Origin: Flavobacterium sp. 9R
Lineage (GTDB): Bacteria > Bacteroidota > Bacteroidia > Flavobacteriales > Flavobacteriaceae
DNA length: 11,909 nucleotides
Assembly (NCBI RefSeq): GCF_902506345.1
Contig: NZ_LR733425.1
Location: forward strand, 1 to 11,909
Direction of reading: 5' to 3'
The notes under the pieces were generated by a model, which made no database searches, had not been told where the DNA came from, and saw nothing but the letters and a program-made list of their open reading frames with translations. Below, piece after piece: positions 1-7,235 of this stretch (positions within the stretch are counted from its first letter, which is position 1; every line of letters begins with the position of its first letter). Position numbers and translations under genes: made by a program.

Positions 1-102
1 GATTACAGAGTTTTGAACTTTTGTAAATTGTCTTTTCGATTGCGCATTTATTGTCGAAATCGTTAACAATATTAAAAAACAGATAATGTATTTTCTTCTC
101 AT
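1..102 (-). CDS. Secreted hypothetical protein, N-terminal part only
   Basis: An ATG at 100-102 on the minus strand opens a frame that runs off the left edge after 34 codons. It begins MRRKYIICFLILLTISTINA followed by QS, a clear signal peptide: positive N-terminus, hydrophobic core of about 14 residues and a likely cleavage after NA. The product is therefore probably exported to the periplasm or outer membrane. The start lies 22 bp inside the cassette boundary at 124/125, as usual for the other cassettes here. What remains is too short to assign a family. Confidence 0.6.
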   Translation of the reverse strand, partial: MRRKYIICFLILLTISTINAQSKRQFTKVQNSVI

Positions 103-122
103 TTTTTTCAAAGGTGTCACAT

Positions 123-247
123 AACGTTCTCGCGCTACAGCGGGTTTGGGACTAAATTAAGCCCTATTTTCGGATTTGCCAAATCATTCCAAATACAAAA
201 CCAACTTTCCATTAAGCCGATTGCCCAAATCCGTTGTAGCGTGTGTT
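123..247 (-). repeat. attC-like site 1 (hybrid A/B)
   Basis: 125 bp from AAC to GTT. The outer spacers are type A (minus strand ACACG after AAC) while the inner stem is type B: CTACAGCGGGTTTGGG at the left faces CCCAAATCCGTTGTAG at the right, 14 Watson-Crick pairs plus G·T at stem positions 6 and 10. The left flank CACATAAC belongs to the cassette to the left; the right flank GTTGGCAGTA belongs to the cassette 125-1464. No good TAnnTTTG promoter match is seen in its loop. Confidence 0.75.
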
Positions 248-264
248 GGCAGTAGTGCGTTGTT

Positions 265-1413
265 TTAGTAATATTCGATTTCTCTAACCCATTTAAAAAG
301 ATCAACACCATTAACTGTCTTTGTAATTTCAACCCAATTTTTGTTATTATCAAATTTGTAAGAATAAGAAATGTTATAATTATCATTTTTTTGACTATTA
401 AATGATTCTTCGCTATAATTTAATGTGACAATTTTATCATTTTTGTAAAAGTATTTCTCAATTATTTTAGCTTTGGAAATATCTTCATCACAACAATATT
501 TTTCAGTTAAATTACCTTTTTTATCATATTTATAATGAACATAAGTTAAAGGTTGATAACCTCTAGAACTATTTATTTGAGTCATCAAATTATTACCATC
601 ATATTTAAATATAGATTCACTAGTTTTCACAGGATTTTTATAATTCTCATCAGAATATAAATCAAATTTTTGAGTTTTTATAAGTTTGTTGTTTTTGTCA
701 TATTCATTGATTAAACTTTTATAAGTTACTCCAATAGAATCCTGCACACCATATCCCCAACTATTTTCCCCGGACTTTTTCCAACTATTGGGATTTTTAA
801 AAGTTACGTATGATAGTTTTCCGTTATCATTATAATTATTCACGTACTCATATAAAGTTCCTTCATTATCAAAGTTTTTTTGAATTATGATTTTTCCATT
901 TTTATATTTCTTATAGTCGTGACTAAATAAATTGAGTCTTAAATTCTCATAAAGAATACTTTCATCCACATATTCGCCATATTCCTTAAAATAATGATTT
1001 TCGATATCTACAGAATATTTTAGAGAATCTATTTTACTTATTAATCTATCTTTTTCATCATATAAATACCTATAAGATTCCATAAAATCATTGTTTTTTC
1101 CGTACCATATATCTTTGATAATTTTTCTTTTTGTATTAAAATGTCGCTCATAATTTAAATAATAACAGAAGTTTGTAGAATACCACGTATCATAAAATCT
1201 TTTGATTGTTGATTCTGGTCCCATAAACCCTGAATGTCCATAATCAGCATCATCATAAAATAATTTAGGATTTTCTGTTTTGGTCAAAAAAAGTACTTTT
1301 TCTTTTACTTTTTTTACATTTCCGTAAAGAGAATCTTTAGGTAATTCTTGAGAAAAAGCTAAAGAACAAATGGAGAATAATATTAGTATTAAAAATATAT
1401 TTTTATTTTTCAT
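265..1413 (-). CDS. Secreted YD-repeat-like hypothetical protein
   Basis: 382 residues from the ATG at 1411-1413. I preferred this start because it gives a textbook signal peptide (MKNKNIFLILILFSICSLAF, cleavage near SQ); upstream in-frame TTG (1464) and ATG (1455) would place a charged extension before it. The mature protein carries irregular repeats of the type 'YDxxxN/GNLxxK' (YDEKDRLISK, YNDNGKLSYV, YDKNNKLIKT, YDGNNLMTQI, YDKKGNLTEK), like the short beta-hairpin YD/RHS-type repeats common in Bacteroidota secreted proteins. It lacks an RHS core or a toxin domain, so no enzymatic role is proposed. It is the only gene of cassette 125-1464, with its stop 18 bp from the attC-like box. A periplasmic or surface location is inferred; function unknown. 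Confidence 0.8.
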   Translation of the reverse strand: MKNKNIFLILILFSICSLAFSQELPKDSLYGNVKKVKEKVLFLTKTENPKLFYDDADYGHSGFMGPESTIKRFYDTWYSTNFCYYLNYERHFNTKRKIIKDIWYGKNNDFMESYRYLYDEKDRLISKIDSLKYSVDIENHYFKEYGEYVDESILYENLRLNLFSHDYKKYKNGKIIIQKNFDNEGTLYEYVNNYNDNGKLSYVTFKNPNSWKKSGENSWGYGVQDSIGVTYKSLINEYDKNNKLIKTQKFDLYSDENYKNPVKTSESIFKYDGNNLMTQINSSRGYQPLTYVHYKYDKKGNLTEKYCCDEDISKAKIIEKYFYKNDKIVTLNYSEESFNSQKNDNYNISYSYKFDNNKNWVEITKTVNGVDLFKWVREIEYY

Positions 1414-1462
1414 TTGTTGTGTTTGGTTATTGAATTCTCTTCGGTTTTTTCGCATTACTGCC

Positions 1463-1586
1463 AACGTTCCCGCGCTACACGCAGGCTGGGATTAAAGATG
1501 CGTAATCTTTCGGTTAAAAACAAATGCATCAAATACAAACTATTTTCAAATTAAGCCAATTGCCCAGCTTGCTTGTAGCGTGTGTT
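1463..1586 (-). repeat. attC-like site 2 (type A)
   Basis: 124 bp. Arms CTACACGCAGGCTGGG and CCCAGCTTGCTTGTAG pair except for C·T at stem position 6 and a G·T wobble at position 10. The loop contains a small palindrome, AAAGAT-GCGTA-ATCTTT. Left flank TACTGCC belongs to the cassette 125-1464; right flank GGCAGCT to the cassette 1465-2214. Confidence 0.85.
1521..1550 (-). promoter_or_regulatory. Promoter-like element in attC-like site 2
   Basis: Minus strand TTTG (1547-1550), 18-nt spacer, TGCATTTG (1521-1528). It differs from the Bacteroidota -7 consensus TAnnTTTG only at the second base. It would transcribe into the secreted YD-like gene that starts at 1413. Confidence 0.4.
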
Positions 1587-1599
1587 GGCAGCTGTATTT

Positions 1600-2190
1600 T
1601 TAGAACTGTTCGTTTAAGTATTTATCGATTTCTGTTTCAATTTTCAAATCAATAGTTACTGTTAAATCCCAATCGTTCAAGATTAAATTCATTTCATTTC
1701 CAATAGTAAATAGAATATTTTTCAATTTTGATTTGATTTCATCATCCTTATGAAATCTAAAGCCATCAATCCAAAAATCTTTAATATAATCATCTTTTGA
1801 GGTTATAAATATTTCAGATTTTCCGAAAGTATACGCAAAGGTATTTTCACATTTCCATTTTGTCGAACCATAGCCCTCATAAACTTCTGAATTTTTTACC
1901 ATTCCGAGTTCAATAAGCATTCTGTCTACCTTGTCAAAAGGAATTTTTTTGGTTTCAATAGTTACTGGATTTTCTTTTCGTCCATAGACATTTGAGAATC
2001 CATTACCATCATAATTTTCCACTGCAAAATTTTCTATTTTTTCGTTTTCATTTTCCAGATAAACTATGTTTTCACGCGGTAAAAATTCAACTTGGTTAAA
2101 GCTATCTTCGTGAAAATAAACACTATTTTCGGGATTTTTATTTCCCGATTTATTAATTGTTATTCTTCTAAATATGTCGAGTATTTTCAT
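1600..2190 (-). CDS. Hypothetical protein, 196 aa
   Basis: Soluble protein starting MKILDIFRRITINK at the ATG 2188-2190; the frame is open up to a TTG at 2214, but that codon is part of the recombination box, so the ATG is chosen. There is no signal peptide or membrane segment. The sequence is acidic and mixed alpha/beta, and ends in a conserved-looking tail (NLILNDWDLTVTIDLKIETEIDKYL). I do not recognise a domain with certainty; small soluble proteins of this style occur among Bacteroidota immunity-type and cassette proteins, but nothing here proves it. Sole gene of cassette 1465-2214, start 24 bp inside the boundary and stop 14 bp before the attC-like box. Confidence 0.75.
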   Translation of the reverse strand: MKILDIFRRITINKSGNKNPENSVYFHEDSFNQVEFLPRENIVYLENENEKIENFAVENYDGNGFSNVYGRKENPVTIETKKIPFDKVDRMLIELGMVKNSEVYEGYGSTKWKCENTFAYTFGKSEIFITSKDDYIKDFWIDGFRFHKDDEIKSKLKNILFTIGNEMNLILNDWDLTVTIDLKIETEIDKYLNEQF

Positions 2191-2212
2191 TGTTTGGTGT
2201 AATATAGCTGCC

Positions 2213-2336
2213 AACGTTCCCGCGCTACACGCAGGCTGGGATTAAAGATGCGTAATCTTTCGGTTAAAAACAAATGTATCAAACACAAACTATCTTCAAA
2301 TTAAGCCAATTGCCCAGCTTGCTTGTAGCGTGTGTT
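2213..2336 (-). repeat. attC-like site 3 (type A)
   Basis: 124 bp, nearly identical to site 2. Left flank GCTGCC pairs with the start of the cassette 1465-2214, while the right flank GTTACAAGC pairs with the end of the next cassette at 3219-3227. The outermost bases of this repeat therefore do not pair with each other, which shows that they belong to different cassettes. Confidence 0.85.
2271..2300 (-). promoter_or_regulatory. Bacteroidota-type promoter in attC-like site 3
   Basis: Minus strand TTTG (2297-2300), 18-nt spacer, TACATTTG (2271-2278): a full match to the TTTG / TAnnTTTG pattern of Bacteroidota primary-sigma promoters. It points into the 196-aa gene starting at 2190; the transcript would begin inside the attC-like loop. 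Confidence 0.5.
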
Positions 2337-2359
2337 ACAAGCTGCCCTTCTTTCTGTAA

Positions 2360-3178
2360 TCATACTTTTTCATTATTGTTAGTCGCACGTCTCTTTTGCA
2401 AGTTATCGAAGTCGAAATATTCTTTTGTTTTGTTTTCAACGATTCTTACCATTTGAGTAATCTCAGAGATACTTTGTTCATTATTATTGAGGTGCAGTAA
2501 GTCTTGGTTAAGTAAATTTTGATTTTGTAAAAAGTCCTTGTCTAGTTTTAAACCAACCCAAACATTGTCCTTTAATTCTCTTTTGATTGTTTTCATTTCA
2601 CCAAATCTGTCGTGAAATAAAGAAATACTTATAAAACTCTCGTAAATTAAAATAATTCCGTAAGCCTTTTGTAGCTCTTCTTTAGATAATTCCTTGCCGT
2701 GTTCTAAAGTCCGTTCCGTAAGTTTTTCAAAGTCAATTTGCGTCAGAGAATAACGCAGCTGAAAAACATATTGCATAAATTGCTGAAGGTTCATTAAAAG
2801 AGAGAAAATAGTCCGAGGTTGTAAAGCTTCTTTATGTTCCTTGAAATCTGCTTCTAATTTTCTTGAAAATTCTGTTGGAGTCAAATATTGTTTTTCGGGA
2901 TTGTCTTTTACACTTGGTTTTATATACTCTATTTTTTGGGTTGTCAATAAATTTAGAATTATGCCCAACTGCTTTTTAAAATAAAACTGAAAGCTTCTTT
3001 TAGTCCTAAATTCTTCATACCATTTTTGAGCAAATGGAATTATTACAGCGGCGACAAGTGAAAGTGTCGCAACAATTAGAACATATGGTTCCCAATCAAA
3101 CTTGTTCGTGTCTGAAATAATTTTGACAGGTATAACTTGTTGGGTCATATTTATAGTGTCTAAAAGTTTTTCTGGCAT
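2360..3178 (-). CDS. Hypothetical protein with one N-terminal membrane helix
   Basis: 272 residues from the ATG at 3176-3178; a second ATG (3148) ten residues later is possible. One strong hydrophobic helix spans about residues 31-50 (PYVLIVATLSLVAAVIIPFA), followed at once by a basic stretch (KWYEEFRTKRSFQFYFKKQL), so the long C-terminal part is expected in the cytoplasm. That part is helical, charged and partly coiled-coil-like (about residues 140-250). No catalytic motif is recognised. The end NLQKRRATNNNEKV is low complexity. Only gene of cassette 2215-3226. The topology would suit a membrane-anchored sensor or accessory subunit, but function is unknown. Confidence 0.8.
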   Translation of the reverse strand: MPEKLLDTINMTQQVIPVKIISDTNKFDWEPYVLIVATLSLVAAVIIPFAQKWYEEFRTKRSFQFYFKKQLGIILNLLTTQKIEYIKPSVKDNPEKQYLTPTEFSRKLEADFKEHKEALQPRTIFSLLMNLQQFMQYVFQLRYSLTQIDFEKLTERTLEHGKELSKEELQKAYGIILIYESFISISLFHDRFGEMKTIKRELKDNVWVGLKLDKDFLQNQNLLNQDLLHLNNNEQSISEITQMVRIVENKTKEYFDFDNLQKRRATNNNEKV

Positions 3179-3224
3179 ATTTTCAACTATTTGATTGTTG
3201 TTGTGTAGTTCTAGGGTTGCTTGT

Positions 3225-3351
3225 AACGTTCTGGTACTACAGCGGGTTTGGGTTCTAAATTAAGATTTATTTTTCGGTTATCACTAAACTGCCAAATACA
3301 AAACCATTTTTCCCATTAAGCCAATTGCCCAAATCCGTTGTAGTAGCTGTT
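3225..3351 (-). repeat. attC-like site 4 (type B)
   Basis: 127 bp. Type B arms CTACAGCGGGTTTGGG / CCCAAATCCGTTGTAG with flanking spacers TTCTGGTA (left) and TAGCT (right), replacing type A CCCGCG and CGTGT. Spacer and stem changes are matched on both sides, so pairing is conserved. The type A promoter motif is lost from the loop (GCAGTTTA instead of TACATTTG on the minus strand). Confidence 0.85.
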
Positions 3352-3648
3352 AGCGGTTCGGTTGTTGCTTACCGATATTCCTAATTATTAATCGATTCTC
3401 AGCCTTATCTTGGCAGATTAAAAACCCAATTCTTGCCCAAATCTCGGCTAAATTTTATTCTCTTTTTCCATGTCAATTTCACAATAAAATCGATTGGTTC
3501 GTTTCAATTAGATAACCCGAGAATTTAAGTTTCAGTTTTACTTTTCGATTAGAAACCCCAATATTCAAGTTTCTGCTTTTCAAGTTCCAATTACAAACTA
3601 AGACTTTTCAAAATTCAATTTTCAATATTATTTTATAAAACAACAACA
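3352..3648. other. Gene-less part of cassette 3227-4005
   Basis: About 300 bp between the attC-like site and the stop of the three-TM gene. I see no frame that looks coding. Its right half (3500-3620) contains pieces such as TTTCTGCTTTTCAAGTTCC that resemble the repeated TCTGCTTTTCAAG / TTTTCACGCTTCTG words of the gene-less cassettes at 5109, 9099 and 9605. It may be an eroded relative of those, but the similarity is short and the composition biased. Confidence 0.4.
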
Positions 3649-3927
3649 TTAACTATTTATAATCAATGCTATTACCCAAATTATAAATATGAAAAGATGA
3701 ATAAAATAAGAATATCTTGTTTCTCTTTTTAGTCCAAAAGTTGATATTGCATTAATTATTAATAATATTATGTTTAAAATGGCAACAATGAAAATTGAGA
3801 AAAAATCTAAATTTGGTGTACAAGGACCAGATTTAAATTGTCCTGATAAATTAATAATCAATATAGCTATTACGGAAATAACATAAAATATTATTGACAA
3901 TGAAGCATTTCGATTTTCGGTATTCAT
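3649..3927 (-). CDS. Small three-helix membrane protein, 92 aa
   Basis: Start ATG at 3925-3927 (MNTENRNASL); a TTG one codon upstream is less likely. Three hydrophobic helices at about residues 10-28, 43-64 and 74-91, linked by a short loop with one cysteine (FKSGPCTPNL) and a basic loop (KRETRYS). The sequence ends inside the last helix (LIINS). It is likely an inner-membrane protein of unknown function; small multi-TM proteins of this size can be immunity proteins, but no family is recognised. It is the only gene in its cassette, with a 78-bp leader from the boundary at 4005/4006. Confidence 0.7.
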   Translation of the reverse strand: MNTENRNASLSIIFYVISVIAILIINLSGQFKSGPCTPNLDFFSIFIVAILNIILLIINAISTFGLKRETRYSYFIHLFIFIIWVIALIINS

Positions 3928-4003
3928 CAAATTTAGTTCTTAAGAAAGTTCAATTATAGTAATCACTTTGTTAGTACTTGTTTTTTTGTGTCAACTGACC
4001 GCT

Positions 4004-4127
4004 AACGTTCCCGCGCTACAGGCAGTTTGGGACTAAATTAAGCTCTATTTTCGGATTTGCCAAATCTTCCAAATACAAACCAATTTTTCCATTAAGCCAA
4101 ATCCCCAAATTGCTTGTAGCGTGTGTT
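4004..4127 (-). repeat. attC-like site 5 (hybrid)
   Basis: 124 bp. Outer spacers type A; inner arms CTACAGGCAGTTTGGG / CCCAAATTGCTTGTAG, a third stem sequence that again pairs everywhere except G·T at positions 6 and 10. The left flank ACCGCTAAC closes cassette 3227-4005; the right flank GTTGGCGGTA opens cassette 4006-4986. Confidence 0.85.
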
Positions 4128-4139
4128 GGCGGTAGGCTT

Positions 4140-4943
4140 TTATTCTTCAGTAATTTCAAAGTGTTCGTGAAAATTAGTGATTTTATATATTGATGGTTTT
4201 CCGTTTATATTCAAGATTTTCACATCAACTACAAAAGCTGTAGTAAATGGATTTATATCGCTGTGTAACATTTTTTCTTTAACGTTATCATCTTCAAATA
4301 TTACATTCAACTCTTTTTTGTTAAGTTCTTCTATTATTCCTTTATTTCCTGATTTACTTTTTATATTACCTCTTGCTTGAAACCAAGTCATCACTACTTT
4401 TTCAAATTTGTCGTCTTGTTGCTCTGGAACTTTAAGAAAATCAAGTTCCCTTTTTACGATATTTTGAACAGCATTCGATTGAGTAGAGTCTAAATTAAAA
4501 GTAAAGTTTACATTTCCATTAATTGTTGTGCTAAAATTTATTTGTGATGCTTTGTCTTTTGCTATTGGATTTACAATTGCAGAAAGTTCTTTATAATCTG
4601 ATTGAGTTAGTTCAGGTTTTTTTCCTTCGCCTTTTAATAGAAAATTATAGGCTTTTTTACAATATTCAGCAAAACCAACAACTGTATTTACATTTTCTAC
4701 AAACGGAATCATTCCAACTGTAGCCAATTCAACCAATTCAACAATTACGCTTCCTGATTTTATTTCTTTAACATAGAGTTTTGCTTCTCTTTCTTCTTTA
4801 TGATTTCCGTTTTTTTCAACATAACTGCTGAATTGAGATGCTAAAGAAAATAAAGACTTTGTTAAATCAACTAATTCAACAGGGTTTTTGTTGTCAATTT
4901 TAATTACAAATCGAATGTCTTTTACTTCTGCGATTTCTGACAT
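4140..4943 (-). CDS. Hypothetical soluble protein, 267 aa
   Basis: Starts MSEIAEVKDIRFVIKIDNKN at the ATG 4941-4943. No signal peptide. An N-terminal alpha/beta region (1-95) contains the stretch LYVKEIKSGSVIVELVELATVG (residues about 56-77), a pattern I associate with a broad family of uncharacterised proteins of genomic islands ('KxIxxGSxxVEL'). A lysine-rich linker follows, then beta-rich Asn/Thr segments (INFSTTINGNVNFTFNLDST) and a C-terminal beta-rich half ending in HEHFEITEE. There are no recognisable catalytic residues. Single gene of cassette 4006-4986, start 43 bp inside the boundary. Function unknown. Confidence 0.8.
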   Translation of the reverse strand: MSEIAEVKDIRFVIKIDNKNPVELVDLTKSLFSLASQFSSYVEKNGNHKEEREAKLYVKEIKSGSVIVELVELATVGMIPFVENVNTVVGFAEYCKKAYNFLLKGEGKKPELTQSDYKELSAIVNPIAKDKASQINFSTTINGNVNFTFNLDSTQSNAVQNIVKRELDFLKVPEQQDDKFEKVVMTWFQARGNIKSKSGNKGIIEELNKKELNVIFEDDNVKEKMLHSDINPFTTAFVVDVKILNINGKPSIYKITNFHEHFEITEE

Positions 4944-4984
4944 ATTATTTTTTTTTGTTGCGTTTTTTAGGCAAGCTTACCGCC

Positions 4985-5108
4985 AACGTTCCCGCGCTAC
5001 ACGCAGGCTGGGATTAAAGATGCGTAATCTTTCGGTTAAAAACAAATGTATCATACACAAACTATCTTCAAATTAAGCCAATTGCCCAGCTTGCTTGTAG
5101 CGTGTGTT
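4985..5108 (-). repeat. attC-like site 6 (type A)
   Basis: 124 bp, type A arms and AAAGAT-GCGTA-ATCTTT palindrome. Left flank AGCTTACCGCC pairs with the start of cassette 4006-4986 for 13 of 14 bases; right flank GTTATAGGGC opens the gene-less cassette. Confidence 0.85.
5043..5072 (-). promoter_or_regulatory. Bacteroidota-type promoter in attC-like site 6
   Basis: Minus strand TTTG (5069-5072), 18 nt, TACATTTG (5043-5050). Points to the 267-aa gene that starts at 4943. Confidence 0.5.
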
Positions 5109-5511
5109 ATAGGGCGGTTGTTTAGTCGAAATTACTATTAAACCGCAAATTTTTCACGCTTCTGTTGGCCAATTTCAGTTTTCACACTTTTTCATTTTTT
5201 CACGTTAGAGTAGGAGAGTCCCAATTTTAGGTTTGCTTCTCCTGTTCACTTTCTTTAAAATCTGCTTTTAAGCTTCTCTTGATAAGTTTAGTTTTTCACA
5301 TTTCTGCTTTTCACGCTTCTGTTGGCAAAGTCCAATTTTCACACTTCATTTTTCACACATCAGTTTTTTGTTTGCTTGTCGTTAGAATCCGATTTTCCAA
5401 CGTTTGTTAGCGCTTCCAATTTTCACGCTTCTGCTTTGAAAACATTCGGCGGAAACAACTGTTTATTTTCAAATTGGATTTGTCTGCGTAATTTCGGCTC
5501 AACTGCCCTAT
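5109..5511. other. Gene-less cassette, copy 1
   Basis: No plausible frame on either strand; a 63-codon plus-strand frame at 5322-5513 is disrupted by indels in the sister copies and runs into the attC-like box. The insert is related along its whole length to 9099-9480 and 9605-9986, with near-perfect ends and indels in the middle, which argues for non-coding content. It holds irregular copies of TTTTCACGCTTCTG (about 5146, 5307, 5419) and variants such as TTTTCACACTT. Its ends (5106-5135 and 5488-5514) form an extended inverted repeat with a 3-nt bulge. It could encode a structured RNA or be a selfish, non-coding cassette; expression cannot be judged. Confidence 0.6.
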
Positions 5512-5638
5512 AACGTTCTGGTACTACAGCGGGTTTGGGTTCTAAATTAAGATTTATTTTTCGGTTATCACTAAACATCCAAATACAAAACCATTTTTCC
5601 CATTAAGCCAAATGCCCAAATCCGTTGTAGTAGCTGTT
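5512..5638 (-). repeat. attC-like site 7 (type B)
   Basis: 127 bp, type B, almost identical to site 4 and site 12. It lies to the right of the gene-less cassette, as site 12 does at the second locus. Confidence 0.85.
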
Positions 5639-5655
5639 ATGTGTAGCCTTTTTTC

Positions 5656-6069
5656 TCAATGTGTATTACAAATTTCAAATTTAGAAATGTCAAATTGCAT
5701 TTTGGCTATTTCTTCCATTCTGTCTTTGATTAAGTCGTTAAGCTGCTGCCAATAATGTTTGTTTTCTTTCCAAAAATTAGTATCCACTTCCAAAACACTT
5801 TTCAATAAATCACCTTCATACATATCGCCTTCTGAGAACAAATTGTCTGTCAAAGTTTCAATTGCTATAGGTATCAAAAAACAAAGTCCAATATCTTGTC
5901 CAATCATTAGTCTCAAGTCTTCGGTCGTTAAGTCCTGAAGTTGTTTTTTGCGTAACGAGTTGCAAGTCTTTATTAAATATGAACTTTCGTCAGAACTTAG
6001 TGCAGGCCAAGTATTTTTTTCAAGGCTTTCTAGTGATTTTTGGCGCCAGTTATTTTCGAGTTTTATCAT
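5656..6069 (-). CDS. CdiI_2-like contact-dependent inhibition immunity protein
   Basis: 137 residues from the ATG 6067-6069. The middle matches my memory of the CdiI_2 immunity family: YLIKTCNSLRKKQLQDL (31-47), then LTTEDLRLMIGQDIGLCFLI (47-66), then EGDMYEGDLLKSVLEV (80-95) with a following FW. Members bind and block the toxic C-terminal domain of CdiA-type contact-dependent inhibition proteins in the cytoplasm; no signal peptide is expected or seen. No CdiA, CdiB or other toxin gene is nearby, so it would be an orphan immunity gene that protects against toxins of neighbours. Only gene of cassette 5514-6194, with a rather long leader (125 bp). Family from recalled motifs, role from family. 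Confidence 0.75.
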   Translation of the reverse strand: MIKLENNWRQKSLESLEKNTWPALSSDESSYLIKTCNSLRKKQLQDLTTEDLRLMIGQDIGLCFLIPIAIETLTDNLFSEGDMYEGDLLKSVLEVDTNFWKENKHYWQQLNDLIKDRMEEIAKMQFDISKFEICNTH

Positions 6070-6192
6070 TTGTCATTACAATTAAAAAGCCAATTCTTTT
6101 ATTTGCTAAGTTTTGACAGTAACATCCAACAAAGTAATCCCAATTTCTATAGGCTTTTTATTGTCTGTTGCGGTTGTCATATGGTTGCACAT

Positions 6193-6317
6193 AACGTCCC
6201 CGCGCTATAAGCAGTTTGGGACTAAATTAAACCCATTATTCGGATTTGCCAAATATTTCCAAATACAAAACCATTTTTAAATTAAGCCAAATACCCAAAT
6301 TGCTTGTAGCGTGTGTT
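6193..6317 (-). repeat. attC-like site 8 (hybrid)
   Basis: 125 bp beginning AACGTCCCCGCG. Arms CTATAAGCAGTTTGGG / CCCAAATTGCTTGTAG: wobble T·G at position 4 and G·T at position 10, A-T at position 6. Left flank GCACATAAC, right flank GTTATGGTGT, which pairs with 8228-8237. Confidence 0.8.
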
Positions 6318-6469
6318 ATGGTGTGTAGCTTGACGATGCTGAGCACGAAAGATTTGACATTTCAATTTCAGTAAACTTATTCAGCTTTCGATTTCCGTTC
6401 TAAATAGTTTTCAATTTTCAGAAAAAAGAGTTTGAAAACGGAAATTGAAAATCAAAAAGTGGCAAAAAT

Positions 6470-6603
6470 AACAGCTTCAGTTTTTTCGAATGTTGCCAAT
6501 TAAGTAATATTTAGACTTTCGGTTAATCACTGATTTTAAAAGTACAAAACAAACTTTAAATTAAGCTTAGAACTGCAATATTGCAAAACCTGTGCAATGT
6601 GTT
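6470..6603. repeat. Degenerate attC-like relic
   Basis: The centre keeps the order of loop words of the array repeats: ATTAAG, TTTCGGTTAATCACT, AGTACAAAAC, AAATTAAGC, compare ATTAAG / TTTTCGGTTATCACT / AAATACAAAACC / CATTAAGCC in type B. AAC at 6470-6472 and GTT at 6601-6603 would give 134 bp, close to the normal length. The arms have lost convincing pairing. Likely an inactive site, which would make cassette 6195-8236 a fusion of two. Confidence 0.4.
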
Positions 6604-6613
6604 GTATTTTTCA

Positions 6614-6621
6614 TATATTTG
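6614..6621 (+). promoter_or_regulatory. -7-like element for the TAC operon
   Basis: TATATTTG fits the Bacteroidota -7 pattern TAnnTTTG, 59 bp before the toxin ATG. No clear TTTG/TTG lies at the ideal distance upstream, so the promoter is a partial match. A cassette-borne promoter is needed because these genes run against the rest of the array. Confidence 0.4.
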
Positions 6622-6680
6622 AGCAGTTATAAAACAGAAATTAACTTATAAGTGAAATTTAACTTTTATTTTGGGTATTT

Positions 6681-7208
6681 ATGAGTACATTTGCACTAGA
6701 TATTTGGCATCAAGGTTCTAAATGTACTATTTACACAGTAAAACTAGATGATGATAAATATGGTATAGTTGATTATTTTTTTCAGAAATATGGTAGTTTT
6801 GATGATGAAAACATTACATATGCAGTTAATTTAATATTACAATTTGTTATCAATGAAATTTCTGAAGTTCATGGTGCGTTAGAATTCTTTTTTAACAGGC
6901 AAGAGAGAGAAGCTACGGCAATACCATATAAAAAGAGTAAAAAAAATAATCTTTATGAGATTGATTTTTTTTATGATGATTTTCCTTTGCGGTTATATTG
7001 TTATAGAATAAATGATGAAGTAATTGTTTTGTTTAATGGAGGTATTAAATCTTCTAATGATGCACAAGATAGTCCTGATTTATCTGTAAATTTTCAAGAA
7101 GCTCAGATATATGCCAAAAGAATAAAGGATAATCTAAATGATGGGACAATAAAAATAGTTGGAAATAAAATATTTACATTTGATGATTCTGATGAAATAT
7201 ATTTATAA
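6681..7208 (+). CDS. RelE/HigB-like toxin of a TAC module
   Basis: 175 residues, start ATG at 6681. Residues about 93-122 (EIDFFYDDFPLRLYCYRINDEVIVLFNGGIK) followed by a basic helix (EAQIYAKRIKDNL, 140-152) look like the C-terminal strands and helix of RelE/HigB-type toxins, which act on mRNA at the ribosome. The protein is longer than a typical 90-110 aa RelE, with an extra N-terminal helical region. It stands first, 27 bp before an HTH gene, the toxin-first order of higBA. Exact catalytic residues cannot be assigned by eye. An alternative is a non-toxic partner of the HTH regulator. Located on the strand opposite to all other cassette genes. Confidence 0.6.
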   Translation: MSTFALDIWHQGSKCTIYTVKLDDDKYGIVDYFFQKYGSFDDENITYAVNLILQFVINEISEVHGALEFFFNRQEREATAIPYKKSKKNNLYEIDFFYDDFPLRLYCYRINDEVIVLFNGGIKSSNDAQDSPDLSVNFQEAQIYAKRIKDNLNDGTIKIVGNKIFTFDDSDEIYL

Positions 7209-7235
7209 ATTATTTGAAATTTAATTTAATATAAA

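Larger units (their letters stand above)
6318..6680. other. Non-coding upstream part of the TAC cassette
   Basis: No gene seen. It contains an imperfect dyad (ATTTCCGTT at 6391-6399 with AACGGAAAT at 6437-6445), a degenerate attC-like stretch (6470-6603) and the promoter-like element of the toxin operon. Confidence 0.5.

Noticed and set aside
135..386. Minus-strand open frame covering attC-like site 1
   Set aside because: It lies mostly within the structured repeat and the 3' end of the adjacent gene; its protein mirrors the repeat and would be unrelated at the other copies.
1411..1464. TTG starts at 1464 and 2214 extending two genes to the cassette border
   Set aside because: The TTG is the first bases of the recombination box (TTGGCAG); downstream ATGs give a proper signal peptide (1413) or a normal N-terminus (2190).
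2274..2456. Plus-strand frames at 2274-2456, 4177-4380, 4888-5076, 5322-5513 and 10684-10878
   Set aside because: Each overlaps a better minus-strand gene, an attC-like site or the gene-less cassette, and none has a conserved counterpart at the homologous positions.
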